Assembly: GCA_963682025.1 (NCBI GenBank)
Contig: OY821518.1
Location: 127,538,582 to 127,602,581, forward strand
Source: Cordilura impudica
Taxonomy: Eukaryota > Arthropoda > Insecta > Diptera > Scathophagidae
Length of the DNA: 64,000 bases
Direction of reading: 5' to 3'
In this document: positions 1-10,978 of the stretch, in pieces
Layout of the letters: every line of letters begins with the position of its first letter
Position numbering within the stretch: position 1 is the stretch's first letter
Made by a program: the position numbers and the translations under genes
The notes under the pieces: model-generated
What the model was told of the DNA's origin: nothing
Seen by the model: the letters and a program-made list of their open reading frames with translations, nothing else
Database searches by the model: none

Positions 1-424
1 TAGGTGCTTAACAAAAATTAAAAATTTTATGAATTTTACCACAGTCACCTAAGAAAAATATATATTTTTTCATTAACCCTTAAAGCATCTTACATTTTGA
101 AGATATTTGAATTGTAATTTTAATATTGCATACCCAAACATAAAGTGATAAAAGTTATAGGATAATCATATATAAATATAACCATATAACAATGTAAGAC
201 AAAAATATATTTGTTAGCCAAATTCTTATGAAACTTGCACTCTTGATAAAAACTTGTTCGTTTATATCTCGCGCGAGTCAAAAAAGGGTTCTTTAAGAAT
301 ACCCAATTGAGATTGAGGGTCTTTTGGATACTGAAACTAGTGTACCCAATAATTTTGTGTTTTAATTGGACATGTTGTAAACTAACTACAGCTCGCTAAT
401 GTGACAAAATTTTAATATAATTTG
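1..424. other. AT-rich sequence, no gene seen
   Basis: No open frame of note and no recognisable repeat. The stretch runs up to the left end of the first rosa mariner copy. Confidence 0.5.
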
Positions 425-1655
425 TACCGGGTGATCCAAGTAGAGATACTTTTTTCAATAGCTTTTACTGACAGATCACGTGTGAGTCGTGTCATGCTGT
501 CATGTTATTTTTGTTTAGAATTGTTTGACATTTCATCATGGAAAGACTTACGCCTGAACAATGTTTATAAATCGTTCAACTTTATTACGAAAATTGACGT
601 TCTGTGAAGAATGTGTTTCGTGCACTTCGCTCAACTGACCAAATCGGCCTACTCAGCGTACTATTCGCAACACCATCACCCATCTTGAGACCCAGCATTC
701 ATTATTGGATAATAATCGACCGAATAGACCACGTCCAGCACGCAGTGAAGAAAATATAGCGGCCGTAGCTGAGAGTGTACACGAAAACCGTGGAGAGTGG
801 ATTCGGCGCCGTTCGCAGCAACTCGGACTGCCGTATGGAACGACTTGGCGCATTTGACGTCGAGATCTTAAATTGAAAGCGTACAAAATACAGCCTGTGC
901 AAGAACTGAAGCCGCCCGACCTTCCCAAGCGACATCGCTGGGCTCTTGAAAAGTTCCACGAAGATCCGACGTTTTCGAGCCAAATTTTGTTCAGTGATGA
1001 GGCCCATTTCTGGCTCAATGGGTATGTAAACAAGCAAAATTGCCGCATTTGGAACGAAGAGCAACCTGAAGAGATTAAAGAGCTCCCACTTAATCCAGAA
1101 AAAACAACGGTTTGGTGTGGTTTGTGGCCCGGTGGAATCATCGGTCCATATTACTTCAAAAATGATGCCGGTGAGAACGTAACCGTCAATGGCGACCGTT
1201 ATCGTGCCATGATAACCGACTATTTAATGCCTGAAATTGAAGCTCGTGATCTCGGCGACATTTGGTTTCAACAAGACGGGGCCACTTCCCACACAGCGCA
1301 TCAATCAATGGATTTATTGAGAGAATACTTCGGTGAGCATATAATTTCATGTTTTGGGCCGGTCGATTGGCCACCAAGATCGTGCGATATCACACCGTTA
1401 GACTTTTTCCTGTGGGGATATGTGAAGTGTAAAGTTTATGCGGACAATCCCGCTTCATCACGAGTGTCATTCGCCAGTTATCAGTCGAAATGCTCGAACG
1501 AGTCATCGAAAATTGGACTCAACGGATGGACCATCTGAGACGTAGCCGCGGCCAACATTTGATAGACATAATCTTCAAAAAAATAAATGGCAAAGAATGT
1601 TCTTTCAAACGATAATAAACATTCCCCATTAAATTTGAACTTTCTGTGTTTTTAT
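425..1655 (+). mobile_element. rosa-type (DD41D) mariner, copy 1, 3' end missing
   Basis: The left end (CCGGGTGATCC after a TA) resembles the end of the better copy at 47913-49217 (ACGGGTGATTTTTT after a TA). The body encodes a decayed transposase. The matching right inverted repeat is absent, and a mini-me-like sequence begins at about 1656 where it would be expected. The element is therefore a dead, 3'-truncated copy. Confidence 0.75.
538..1615 (+). pseudogene. DD41D mariner transposase, broken
   Basis: This is a cut-and-paste transposase of the Tc1/mariner superfamily. The start MERLTPEQ matches the helix-turn-helix start of the other copies. It then breaks into three frames. A frameshift or loss lies near 560-680, an in-frame TGA near 857, and another frameshift near 1455. 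The catalytic part is readable: first Asp in LFSDEAHFW, second in WFQQDGATSHTA, third in CDITPLDFF. There are 41 residues between the second and third, which is the spacing of the rosa group. The tail RRSRGQHL..IIFKK lies in the last frame. It cannot make active transposase. Confidence 0.85.
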
Positions 1656-1790
1656 ACCCTCCACACGTCAATGGTAGAGGGTATATATAGGATTGTCATT
1701 CCGTTTGTAACGATATAGCGATGTCCGTCTGTCCATCTGTCTGTTGAACTCACGCTCATTCACAAAAAAAGCCATCTAACTCGATAAGGC
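1656..1790. repeat. mini-me-like fragment with GTCY microsatellite
   Basis: It starts TATACCCTCCAC and carries GTCCGTCTGTCCATCTGTCTG-type repeats (1719-1745). This is the GTCY signature of the dipteran mini-me repeats. It abuts the broken right side of rosa copy 1. Only a fragment is present. Confidence 0.5.
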
Positions 1791-2067
1791 TACAACAATA
1801 TCATTTGCCATAATTCCCAGCAGGTTGGTATTGAAAATTGGCTAAATCGGTCATCATCGTGATCAGCTACGAGCAAAAACATGTAGATACCTATAAAAAA
1901 AACATAAAACCCAGTGTGTTTGTTGTAACAGTTTAGTGGTTGAACATTATAATTGTACAACAACATAAAAAAATGCCACAAAAAATTATGCATATACATA
2001 TATTAACAATACCAAGGACACAATAACATAGCTCATGTTAGTAGTATTGCCACATATTTTTTTATCG
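1791..2067. other. AT-rich, no gene seen
   Basis: No recognisable coding or repeat content before the 7-bp array. Confidence 0.4.
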
Positions 2068-5000
2068 GAAAATGGAAAATGAAAAATGGAAAATGGAGAA
2101 TGGAAAATGGAAAATGACAAACAGAAAATGGAAAATGTAAAATGTAAAATGAAAAATTAAAAATGTAAAATGTAAAATGTAACATGTAAAATGTAAAATG
2201 TAAAATGTAAAATGTAAAATGTAAAATGTAAAATGTAAAATGTAAAATGTAAAATGTAAAATGTAAAATGTAAAATGTAAAATGTAAAATGTAAAATGTA
2301 AAATGTAAAATGTAAAATGTAAAATGTAAAATGTAAAATGTAAAATGTAAAATGTAAAATGTAAAATGTAAAATGTAAAATGTAAAATGTAAAATGTAAA
2401 ATGTAAAATGTAAAATGTAAAATGTAAAATGTAAAATGTAAAATGTAAAATGTAAAATGTAATATGTAAAACGTAAAATGTAAAATGTAAAATGTAAAAT
2501 GTAAAATGTAAAATGTAAAATGTAAAATGTAAAATGTAAAATGTAAAATGTAAAATGTAAAATGTAAAATGTAAAATGTAAAATGTAAAATGTAAAATGT
2601 AAAATGTAAAATGTAAAATGTAAAATGTAAAATGTAAAATGTAAAATGTAAAATGTTAAATGTAAAATGTAAAATGTAAAATGTAAAATGTAAAATTAAA
2701 AATGTAAAATGTAAAATGTAAAATGTAAAATGTAAAATGTAAAATGTAAAATGTAAAATGTAAAATGTAAAATGTAAAATGTAAAATGTAAAATGTAAAA
2801 TGTAAAATGTAAAATGTAAAATGTAAAATGTAAAATGTAAAATGTAAAATGTAAAATGTAAAATGTAAAATGTAAAATGTAAAATGTAAAATGTAAAATG
2901 TAAAATGTAAAATGTAAAATGTAAAATGTAAAATTAAAAATGTAAAATGTAAAATGTAAATGTAAAATGTAAAATGTAAAATGTAAAATGTAAAATGTAA
3001 AATGTAAAATGTAAAATGTAAAATGTAAAATGTAAAATGTAAAATGTAAATGTAAAATGTAAAATGTAAAATGTAAAATGTAAAATGTAAAATGTAAAAT
3101 GTAAAATGTAAAATGTAAAATGTAAAATGTAAAATGTAAAATGTAAAATGTAAAATGTAAAATGTAAAATGTAAAATGTAAAATGTAAAATGTAAAATGT
3201 AAAATGTAAAATGTAAAATGTAAAATGTAAAATGTAAAATGTAAAATGTAAAATGTAAAATGTAAAATGTAAAATGTAAAATGTAAAATGTAAAATGTAA
3301 AATGTAAAATGTAAAATGTAAAATGTAAAATGTAAAATGTAAAATGTAAAATGTAAAATGTAAAATGTAAAATGTAAAATGTAAAATGTAAAATGTAAAA
3401 TGTAAAATGTAAAATGTAAAATGTAAAATGTAAAATGTAAAATGTAAAATGTAAAATGTAAAATGTAAAATGTAAAATGTAAAATGTAAAATGTAAAATG
3501 CAAAATGTAAAATGTAAAATGTAAAATGTAAAATGTAAAATGTAAAATGTAAAATGTAAAATGTAAAATGTAAAATGTAAAATGTAAAATGTAAAATGTA
3601 AAATGTAAAATGTAAAATGTAAAATGTAACATGTAAAATGTAAAATGTAAAATGTAAAATGTAAAATGTAAAATGTAAAATGTAAAATGTAAAATGTAAA
3701 ATGTAAAATGTAAAATGTAAAATGTAAAATGTAAAATGTAAAATGTAAAATGTAAAATGTTAAATGTTAAATGTAAAATGTAAAATGTAAAATGTAAATG
3801 TAAAATGTAAAATGTAAAATGTAAAATGTAAAATGTAAAATGTAAAATGTAAAATGTAAAATGTAAAATGTAAAATGTAAAATGTAAAATGTAAAATGTA
3901 AAATGTAAAATGTAAAATGTAAAATGTAAAATGTAAAATGTAAAATGTAAAATGTAAAATGTAAAATGTAAAATGTAAAATGTAAAATGTAAAATGTAAA
4001 ATGTAAAATGTAAAATGTAAAATGTAAAATGTAAAATGTAAAATGTAAAATGTAAATGTAAAATGTAAAATGTAAAATGTAAAATGTAAAATGTAAAATG
4101 TAAAATGTAAAATGTAAAATGTAAAATGTAAAATGTAAAATGTAAAATGCAAAATGTAAAATGTAAAATGTAAAATGTAAAATGTAAAATGTAAAATGTA
4201 AAATGTAAAATGTAAAATGTAAAATGTAAAATGTAAAATGTAAAATGTAAAATGTAAAATGTAAAATGTAAAATGTAAAATGTAAAATGTAAAATGTAAA
4301 ATGTAAAATGTAAAATGTAAAATGTAAAATGTAAAATGTAAAATGTAAAATGTAAAATGTAAAATGTAAAATGTAAAATGTAAAATGTAAAATGTAAAAT
4401 GTAAAATGTAAAATGTAAAATGTAAAATGTAAAATGTAAAATGTAAAATGTAAAATGTAAAATGTAAAATGTAAAATGTAAAATGTAAAATGTAAAATGT
4501 AAAATGTAAAATGTAAAATGTAAATGTAAAATGTAAAATGTAAAATGTAAAATGTAAAATGTAAAATGTAAAATGTAAAATGTAAAATGTAAAATGTAAA
4601 ATGTAAAATGTAAAATGTAAAATGTAAAACGTAAAATGTAAAATGTAAAATGTAAAATGTAAAATGTAAAATGTAAAATGTAAAATGTAAAATGTAAAAT
4701 GTAAAATGTAAAATGTAAAATGTAAAATGTAAAATGTAAAATGTAAAATGTAAAATGTAAAATGTAAAATGTAAAATGTAAATGTAAAATGTAAAATGTA
4801 AAATGTAAAATGTAAAATGTAAAATGTAAAATGTAAAATGTAAAATGTAAAATGTAAAATGTAAAATGTAAAATGTAAAATGTAAAATGTAAAATGTAAA
4901 ATGTAAAATGTAAAATGTAAAATGTAAAATGTAAAATGTAAAATGTAAAATGTAAAATGTAAAATGTAAATGTAAAATGTAAAATGTAAAATGTAAAATG

Positions 5001-5412
5001 TAAAATGTAATATGTAAAATGTAAAATGTAAAATGTAAAATGTAAAATGTAAAATGTAAAATGTAAAATGTAAAATGTAAAATGTAAAATGTAAAATGTA
5101 AAATGTAAAATGTAAAATGTAAAATGTAAAATGTAAAATGTTAAAATGTAAAATGTAAAATGTAAAATGTAAAATGTAAAATGTAAAATGTAAAATGTAA
5201 AATGTAAAATGTAAAATGTAAAATGTAAAATGTAAAATGTAAAATGTAAAATGTAAAATGTAAAATGTAAAATGTAAAATGTAAAATGTAAAATATAAAA
5301 TGTAAAATGTAAAATGTAAAATGTAGAATGTAAAATGTAAAATGTAAAATGTAAAATGTAAAATGTAAAATGTAAAATGTAAAATGTAAAATGTAAAATG
5401 TAAAATATAAAA
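2068..5412. repeat. 7-bp tandem array (TGTAAAA)n
   Basis: About 3.3 kb of near-perfect TGTAAAA units, roughly 460 of them. The left edge (2068-2160) is degenerate, with AAATGG-type units. Most variants are single substitutions (TGTAACA, CGTAAAA) or one-base deletions giving a 6-bp TGTAAA unit. Because 7 is not a multiple of 3, all three minus-strand frames read the same rotating heptapeptide FYILHFT, while plus-strand frames hit TAA. The long minus-strand frames are therefore by-products. It is not the insect telomere repeat TTAGG. Array length in an assembly may be unreliable. Confidence 0.97.
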
Positions 5413-5954
5413 TGGCTTTTATGGTTTCATAATAAATCATAAAAAATGTCGAAAATAAAAGTTTCAAATAAAGTAATTTACTAGATGTCATTTTGACACA
5501 AATATTTGCAAAAAAAATATATTATTATACTATTCATACCACTGTCGTGCTATTTGTAATAACTATTTCTATTATTAATTATTGTTCTTATTAATTATAA
5601 TTATATTATTTTATATTATAATTATAATTATAAAAAAAAAAAAAATTCTGGACCCAGTAAAATATATATTCTCAGCGAAGTGTGTTTGTTGTAATAATTT
5701 AGTATTAAGTTTATCAAATTGTTTGTTCAAATATGTTGTTTACATTTGTTATAGATAGTGCAATTAGTCTAAATATTAATTTAAACCTAAAACCCGGGAA
5801 GAAGGAATTAGAGATTCGACACAGCATTTTGTATGTAGTTGTTGTTGTTGTAGTTGTAGCATAGCACTGTAGCATTTACTAATTACTATCACTAATATAG
5901 TTAGCCTCATCACTAATTCACTGAATGTCTGATTCTGAAACGCTCTATATGCCC
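5413..5954. other. AT-rich spacer with short TA and TTG runs
   Basis: Contains TTATAATTA-type runs (5560-5635), an A run, and a GTTGTTGTTG stretch near 5838. No gene or mobile element recognised. Confidence 0.4.
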
Positions 5955-6315
5955 CCGTTTTTAGAAAAGTACATTTACTTAGGAAAGTACCTTTTCTTAA
6001 AAAAGTATTCTTTTTATAAACAAACTTAGTTTCTTAAAGAAGTACTTTTTCTTAAAAAAGAAACTTTCCTAAAAAGTGCGTCTTCTTTTAAAAGATACTC
6101 CCTGAAAAAAGACTAGTTTCTTAAACATTTATTTTTAAGAAGCACCTTTTCTGGAAAACTAAATTTTCTTTAAATTTTCTTTCTCTTAAGAAAGTAACAA
6201 TTCTTAAAATTTTATTTTTTCTATAAAATGAACATGTTCTTTCAGAAGTACCTTTTCCTAAAACATACACATTTCTTAAAAAGTACCTTTTCTTAAAAAC
6301 GTACATTTTCTTAAG
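5955..6315. repeat. degenerate minisatellite rich in AAAGTAC and TTTCTTA
   Basis: Repeated variants of 'gtaccttttcttaaaaa' and 'aagtac..tttctta' occur throughout, spaced roughly 18-25 bp, with many substitutions. A short minus-strand open frame here follows from the repeat and is not supported as a gene. Confidence 0.65.
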
Positions 6316-6637
6316 TTATAATCGGAGGGTAGAATGGATTATTGGTATATTGTAATATCAGATTGTGTGTTTCATATGTTTACTATAGCAAGTGTTTGGA
6401 AATTCTAGTCCTTTTTTGAATCCCGGAAATCGGAAATTCTGGAAACATTTTTTTATTTTGTTAAAAATACTAAAAAAAATTATGAAAACTATAGTCAGTC
6501 CGTCTGGCCGTTCTGTCCGGCCGATTTCCTGCATTGTTTTTTTTTTTTTAATGAAAGGTATTTAGACACGGATATGTCATGGATTTTGATCGTTTCACTC
6601 TCAGAACACTCAGTGGATCAAGCTCTTTCTTTTGAGC
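6316..6637. other. AT-rich spacer, no gene seen
   Basis: No recognisable element apart from 'gtcagtccgtctggccgttctgtccgg' near 6490, which may be a trace of a GTCY-bearing repeat. Confidence 0.35.
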
Positions 6638-6740
6638 TTGAGGAAAGTTATGCGTGCACAATCAACTTTATATTATGCAACACGAAAGCTAACGTACAGA
6701 TTGAGGAAAGTTATGCGTGCACAATCAAATTCACATTAGC
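6638..6740. repeat. short tandem duplication, about 62-64 bp period
   Basis: A block containing 'gaggaaagttatgcgtgcac' occurs twice, near 6640 and 6702, with related sequence between. The local open frame is short and unlike any protein I know. Confidence 0.6.
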
Positions 6741-6893
6741 GTTTTGTATTACCATCACGACAATAAAAAGTGTTGAATTTTGAATTGGCTGAACTTGACT
6801 AACATATCTTTAGCGTCTTATAAAATAATTCATTAAATGAAAAAAAAAAAAAAAAAATTTTGCACTCGAATTTCGATGGCTGGGATCTTCTAG
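6741..6893 (+). mobile_element. short Helitron, 3' fragment
   Basis: The sequence is homologous to the 3' part of the Helitron at 45823-46184. It carries 'aaaagtgttg', a degenerate palindrome around 'gcactcgaatttcg', and ends in CTAG at 6890-6893. The 5' part is missing or too diverged. Confidence 0.6.
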
Positions 6894-7556
6894 CTAATTA
6901 TATAAAAACATGTTGTTTTTTGTTAATTTAGGGAGATGAAATTGTTTCAGGTATCCTAATTTTAGTAAAAACATGTTTTTTAAAGTTATTGTTTTTCAAA
7001 AAATCAAATGTTATTATTTTCAATGAAGTAATAGTTTTAAATCTCTAATGCATTGATAGCATTATTGGAAAGCTAATTATGGAAGAGAACATCCGTTTAA
7101 TTTCGATAGAAGTGAAATTTATTGGTTTGGTTTTTAATCTCACCAAATTCCAGAAATTTACGATTCGAGTTTATATCTCGACAGATGTTGAGATTTGCAA
7201 GAATTCTAGGAAAAAAACTACAATTCAACATTAAAAACCCAAATTATTAAAAAAAAAAAAATTTTTACAAAAACAAATTTAAAGAAGAAAGGTTCAAAGT
7301 TAAAGAAAAGTGTAAGGCCAAATTAAATAAGTAGAAGAATACACTAAAACTTATTAGTTAGACTATCAGTAATGTTCTCTGATTCGGTATCAATTTTAAA
7401 TATTTTTGAACAAAATTAGAACAAACAAGTAATAGTGTTAAATTCGGCTATGGCTAATCTTTGATACCCTCCACCTGGGTTTATTAATAAAAAATGTAAA
7501 CAAAATATTTGAAAAATTAAATATAAAATTAATGATGCAATTTAAAAATTATATAA
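6894..7556. other. AT-rich spacer, no gene seen
   Basis: No coding signal or repeat family recognised up to the long-TIR transposon. Confidence 0.4.
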
Positions 7557-8085
7557 GGGGGATTTCATGTCAAGTGCACCAACTTTTGAAACCGATGTCT
7601 TCCGATCGGGATGAAATTTGCACCAAGGTTAGTCCTATTAGATAGTAGTTTAGACACAATTTTTCAATGAGTTAGAGGGGATCAAAATTCGACATTTTGG
7701 CCAAACAGGTGTTTTTTCTCATCCATGTAACTTATTACCTATTGTTCTTAGAAAATTTTCTCCCAAATAGTTTAGATAGCTATTTCTTCAATATTTCGGA
7801 AAAAAATACTTTAAAAAAAAAATAAATTTGTAGACTTTTTTTTTTGCTAAATTAAAGCATTTTTTGCCTTTATTTTTTTTTTCATAAGAAAGCTTAGCAT
7901 TTTTCCTTTAAGAGCTTTTTGGTCGCTTAGTGAGATGGGAGTGGGATATCCATCAAAATAAATGGTTTGTAACTCAAGACAACGGTTTTTCAATTTTTCA
8001 CAAATGCACTACTACAAATAAAACTTATACTGAGAAACTAGACAAACTAAACTTTCCGAAGGTATATAACATACCTAACTAAAAT
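7557..8085 (+). repeat. left long inverted repeat of copy A
   Basis: Matches the reverse complement of 9689-10285 from the terminal GGGGG inward to the 'ccgaaggtat' block. About 55 bp including 'gaccgatcttattg' are missing here relative to the right arm. A- and T-run lengths differ between arms. Confidence 0.85.
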
Positions 8086-8361
8086 TTTATACCCTCGATA
8101 CTGTAATACCCAGAACATGTTAACCTCATGAAAAAAATCGCTTTTTTTCTATAGAAATGTTGAAAAATTATTATTTTTTATTTATTTTTAATAATAATTA
8201 AATTAATGTATAATAATAATATTAAAAATAAAAAGATAAATAATTTATTAAAATTTAATCTTAATTGCATTAGATCCATTTATATCATAACTATTTTTAT
8301 ACTTAATTTATTGTAGCTGATGAAGTACTTAAGTCTTGTAAATTTTTAAATACCCAGTCTT

Positions 8362-9586
8362 TCATCCAGCTTTTTTGTCGCCTTTATTTACTGCGTTTTT
8401 TGTCAATCCTTTCTTGGCGTTACTAGGTTCAGCTGTTGATTTTGCTGCTGGTTTATTTGTTGTCTTTGGAAAGAAATCGCATTGAAAAGAGGCAGAAAAC
8501 TTTTTCAACTTGAGTCTTCCATCGACAAGCGGTATAAAAGCATGGTATTGAGCGGTGCCATCGATTGTTACCGCAGCATCGAATCTGCTCTTCAGTGTTT
8601 TCAATGTTTCCTGATGATCCTCTTTGCTACTAAAAACTATTTTAGTTTCTTTACAATAACTCTTTGCCCAATGGAATAAAGCAGTCGCATCTAAGATGCG
8701 ATCTTGATGAGAGCACTGGAGGCTATACTTCGCTGCATTTCTTTTAAAGTTTGCTGCAATACCATCACATGCTCCTTTACCATGAGCAGTAGGATGAAAA
8801 TGCCACGCAGCTGGCATTCTAAAATCTTTTTCATGGGCCATAAGATTTGCCAAGCTACTTTTGTTTTTAAAATGTTGACGAGCTCCGTCCGAAACGTAGT
8901 ATACCTTCTTTACTGTAAATTTAGACTTTAGAAATTTTAGTTTTCTCTTCTGGTACTCATAAACTGCAACGGTATCATGTTTTAAATCGTCGGATATGAT
9001 TGCCATACTTTTGTGTTCCAGTTTTTCATCTTTCATGTAGTAAATAACTACTGTGAATATAGTTGCTTGGTCGTTATTGAAGTGGAATGCTTGTATGGCA
9101 TCCTGAAGAACATATTTATAGTTTTCTGCAAAATCATATGAAATAACGAATTCACCAGACTTCAAATTTATGTTCAAATCCTTGAAAGTCATGGTTTCTC
9201 AAGTTTAGCAATCCTGTACACATTTCTTCCACAAAATCATCCACATTTAAAATGATTGTTTTCAATGTGTATCTGTCAGTCTGAATCCAAGAATCAAATT
9301 TGACCTCCTCTATATATTCTTGATCTAAAGAGTTGATTAAATTTTCTTTGATGAATGTGGTTTTCGGGCAATTGGTACACTCACCTAAGTGGCAAGAAGT
9401 TGTTGCATTAGGACACATAGTCAATTTAAGGCAATCGCGGTAATCGTGTAAATCTTCTGCCGAATCTTCTGTTAAATACTTTAAGTTGATTTCCTTAAAC
9501 ATCAGTTTAACATTTTCATGGTAAATGCAAACGCAGACTGTGTGAGTTCCGCTGCTTTCTGCCAAAACGCAATTTTTTGGCCTCAT
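8362..9586 (-). pseudogene. transposase-like protein of copy A, frameshifted
   Basis: Two overlapping minus-strand frames (9586-9152 and 9192-8362) belong to one protein. The N-terminal part has CVLAESSGTHTVCVC and a cysteine cluster (CPN..CHLGECTNCPK). The C-terminal part has candidate acidic catalytic blocks: YDFAENYKYV, YYVSDGARQHF and HGKGACDGI. A Lys/Ala-rich tail follows. Copy B shows the cause of the break: copy A lacks about 26 bp between the 'KDL' and 'NHDF' codons near 9190. The family resembles proteins abundant in aphid and Hydra genomes, as far as I remember. The superfamily is not assigned. Confidence 0.75.
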
Positions 9587-9688
9587 TTGGGTTAATTTCG
9601 TGAAGCCAATTCTAACATCCTCGTGTTCAGAAATGTTGCAAATAACTCTTTCAGGTTACAGATAACCATTCTCTTCTGTTATATTATG

Positions 9689-10285
9689 AAGGTATGTTAC
9701 ATACCTTCGGAAAGGTTAATTTGTCTAGTTTCTCAGTATAAGTTTTATTTGTAAGGTTTTTCATACAAATAGGAAAAAATTCAAAATAGTGCATTTGTGA
9801 AAAATTGAAAAACCGTTGTCTTGAGTTACAAAACATTTATTTTGATAGATATCCTACTCCCATCCCACTAAGCGACCAAAAAGCTCTTAAAGGAAAAATC
9901 CTAAGCTTTCTTATGAAAAAAAAAAAAAAAAAAAATGCCCTTTTTGAAAATAAAGGCAAAAATGCTTTAATTTAGCAAAAAAAGAAGTCTAAAAATTTTT
10001 TTTTTTTTAAAGTATTTTTTTCCGAAATATTGAAGAAATAGCTATCTAAACTATTTGGGAAGAAATTTTCTAAGAACAATAGGTAATAAGTTACATGGAT
10101 GAGAAAAAACACCTGTTTGGCCAAAATGTCAAATTTTGATCCCCTCTAACTCAGAGAGATCTGGACCGATCTTATTGAAAAATTGTGTCTAAACTACTAT
10201 CCAATAGGACTAACCTTGGTGCAAATTTCATCCCGATCGGAAGACATCGGTTTCAAAAGTTGGTGGACTTGACATGAAACCCACC
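9689..10285 (-). repeat. right long inverted repeat of copy A
   Basis: Reverse complement of the left arm, ending 'cttgacatgaaacccacc'. It contains a poly(A) run near 9920 and a poly(T) run near 10000, which mirror runs in the left arm. Confidence 0.85.
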
Positions 10286-10317
10286 ATAAATAAAAAATCA
10301 ATAATTGAAAAAAAAAA

Positions 10318-10395
10318 ATAATTTTCCACACGGACAATGAACCCACGACCTACCATTTGTTATAGCATAAATATACTAACCTGTTGGTGAGGTTA
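10318..10395 (-). repeat. possible tRNA-like (SINE-like) remnant
   Basis: Read on the minus strand, the sequence has an A-box-like 'ggttagtatat' and a B-box-like 'gtgggttcattgtcc' about 35 bp apart. That is the layout of an internal pol III promoter in tRNA-derived repeats. The match is degenerate and no clear cloverleaf was drawn. Confidence 0.3.
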
Positions 10396-10960
10396 ATATA
10401 GGTACTATTTGCATCATTATAATTTTATATATGTAGGTGTACATGATATATTTACAACAACAATTATGTTGGCAGTCCTTTAAACTATTACAACAAACAT
10501 AATGAATTTTAAAAAATTTTTGAAAAGCTAAACTTGTAATTAAAAATAAAATGTTAAAATTCCTTTATAGCTAACTAGTTTATTTATGTTTCATTAAAAT
10601 AAATATGAGGATGATAAAGGTGGTACAAATGAACTTTTTTAATCAATTTGTACTTCAAGAGTATAATCTATAGATCTTTGAGGTTTATTTTTCAGAGCTG
10701 AAAAGTGGTAACCGTAAACAATATTTTTTTATTTTAAACACATAATTTTTGATACAATATACCACTATGTGATGAGGGTATGGGGTGCTTTTTAGAGGTT
10801 CACAACTTTGAGTTGGTAAACTTGCTGTTTTTGATAACTAATTTAAAAGCTGATTTCTTTGTTTCCTTTTGTTTAGATTGGTTTGCCATAGACTTATGTG
10901 ACAGCAAAGATTGCAAACTGTTAAAATTTTCTATCAAAATAATGGTTCCGTTCGTCAAGC
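10396..10960. other. AT-rich spacer, no gene seen
   Basis: No coding or repeat content identified before the LINE remnant. Confidence 0.4.
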
Positions 10961-10978
10961 TTAACGTGCACTTCGTCC

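Larger units (their letters stand above)
7557..10285 (-). mobile_element. DNA transposon with 0.5-0.6-kb inverted repeats, copy A
   Basis: The left arm starts GGGGGATTTCATGTCAAG and is repeated inverted at the right end. The arms cover roughly 7557-8085 and 9689-10285. A transposase-like gene lies between them on the minus strand. Flanks are AT-rich (TTATATAA left, ATAAATAA right, 6 of 8 equal), compatible with a diverged 8-bp target duplication. Copy B is at 20397-27667. Copy A keeps an empty version of the site at which Transib entered copy B (GAGTG, 7939-7943). I could not assign a superfamily. Confidence 0.85.

Noticed and set aside
2068..5412. Telomeric or telomere-like repeat
   Set aside because: The unit is TGTAAAA, not TTAGG, the array is internal, and flies lack canonical telomerase repeats.
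2934..5491. Long minus-strand frames of repeated FYILHFT
   Set aside because: They are the automatic translation of the 7-bp array in any register. No start context or flanking protein.
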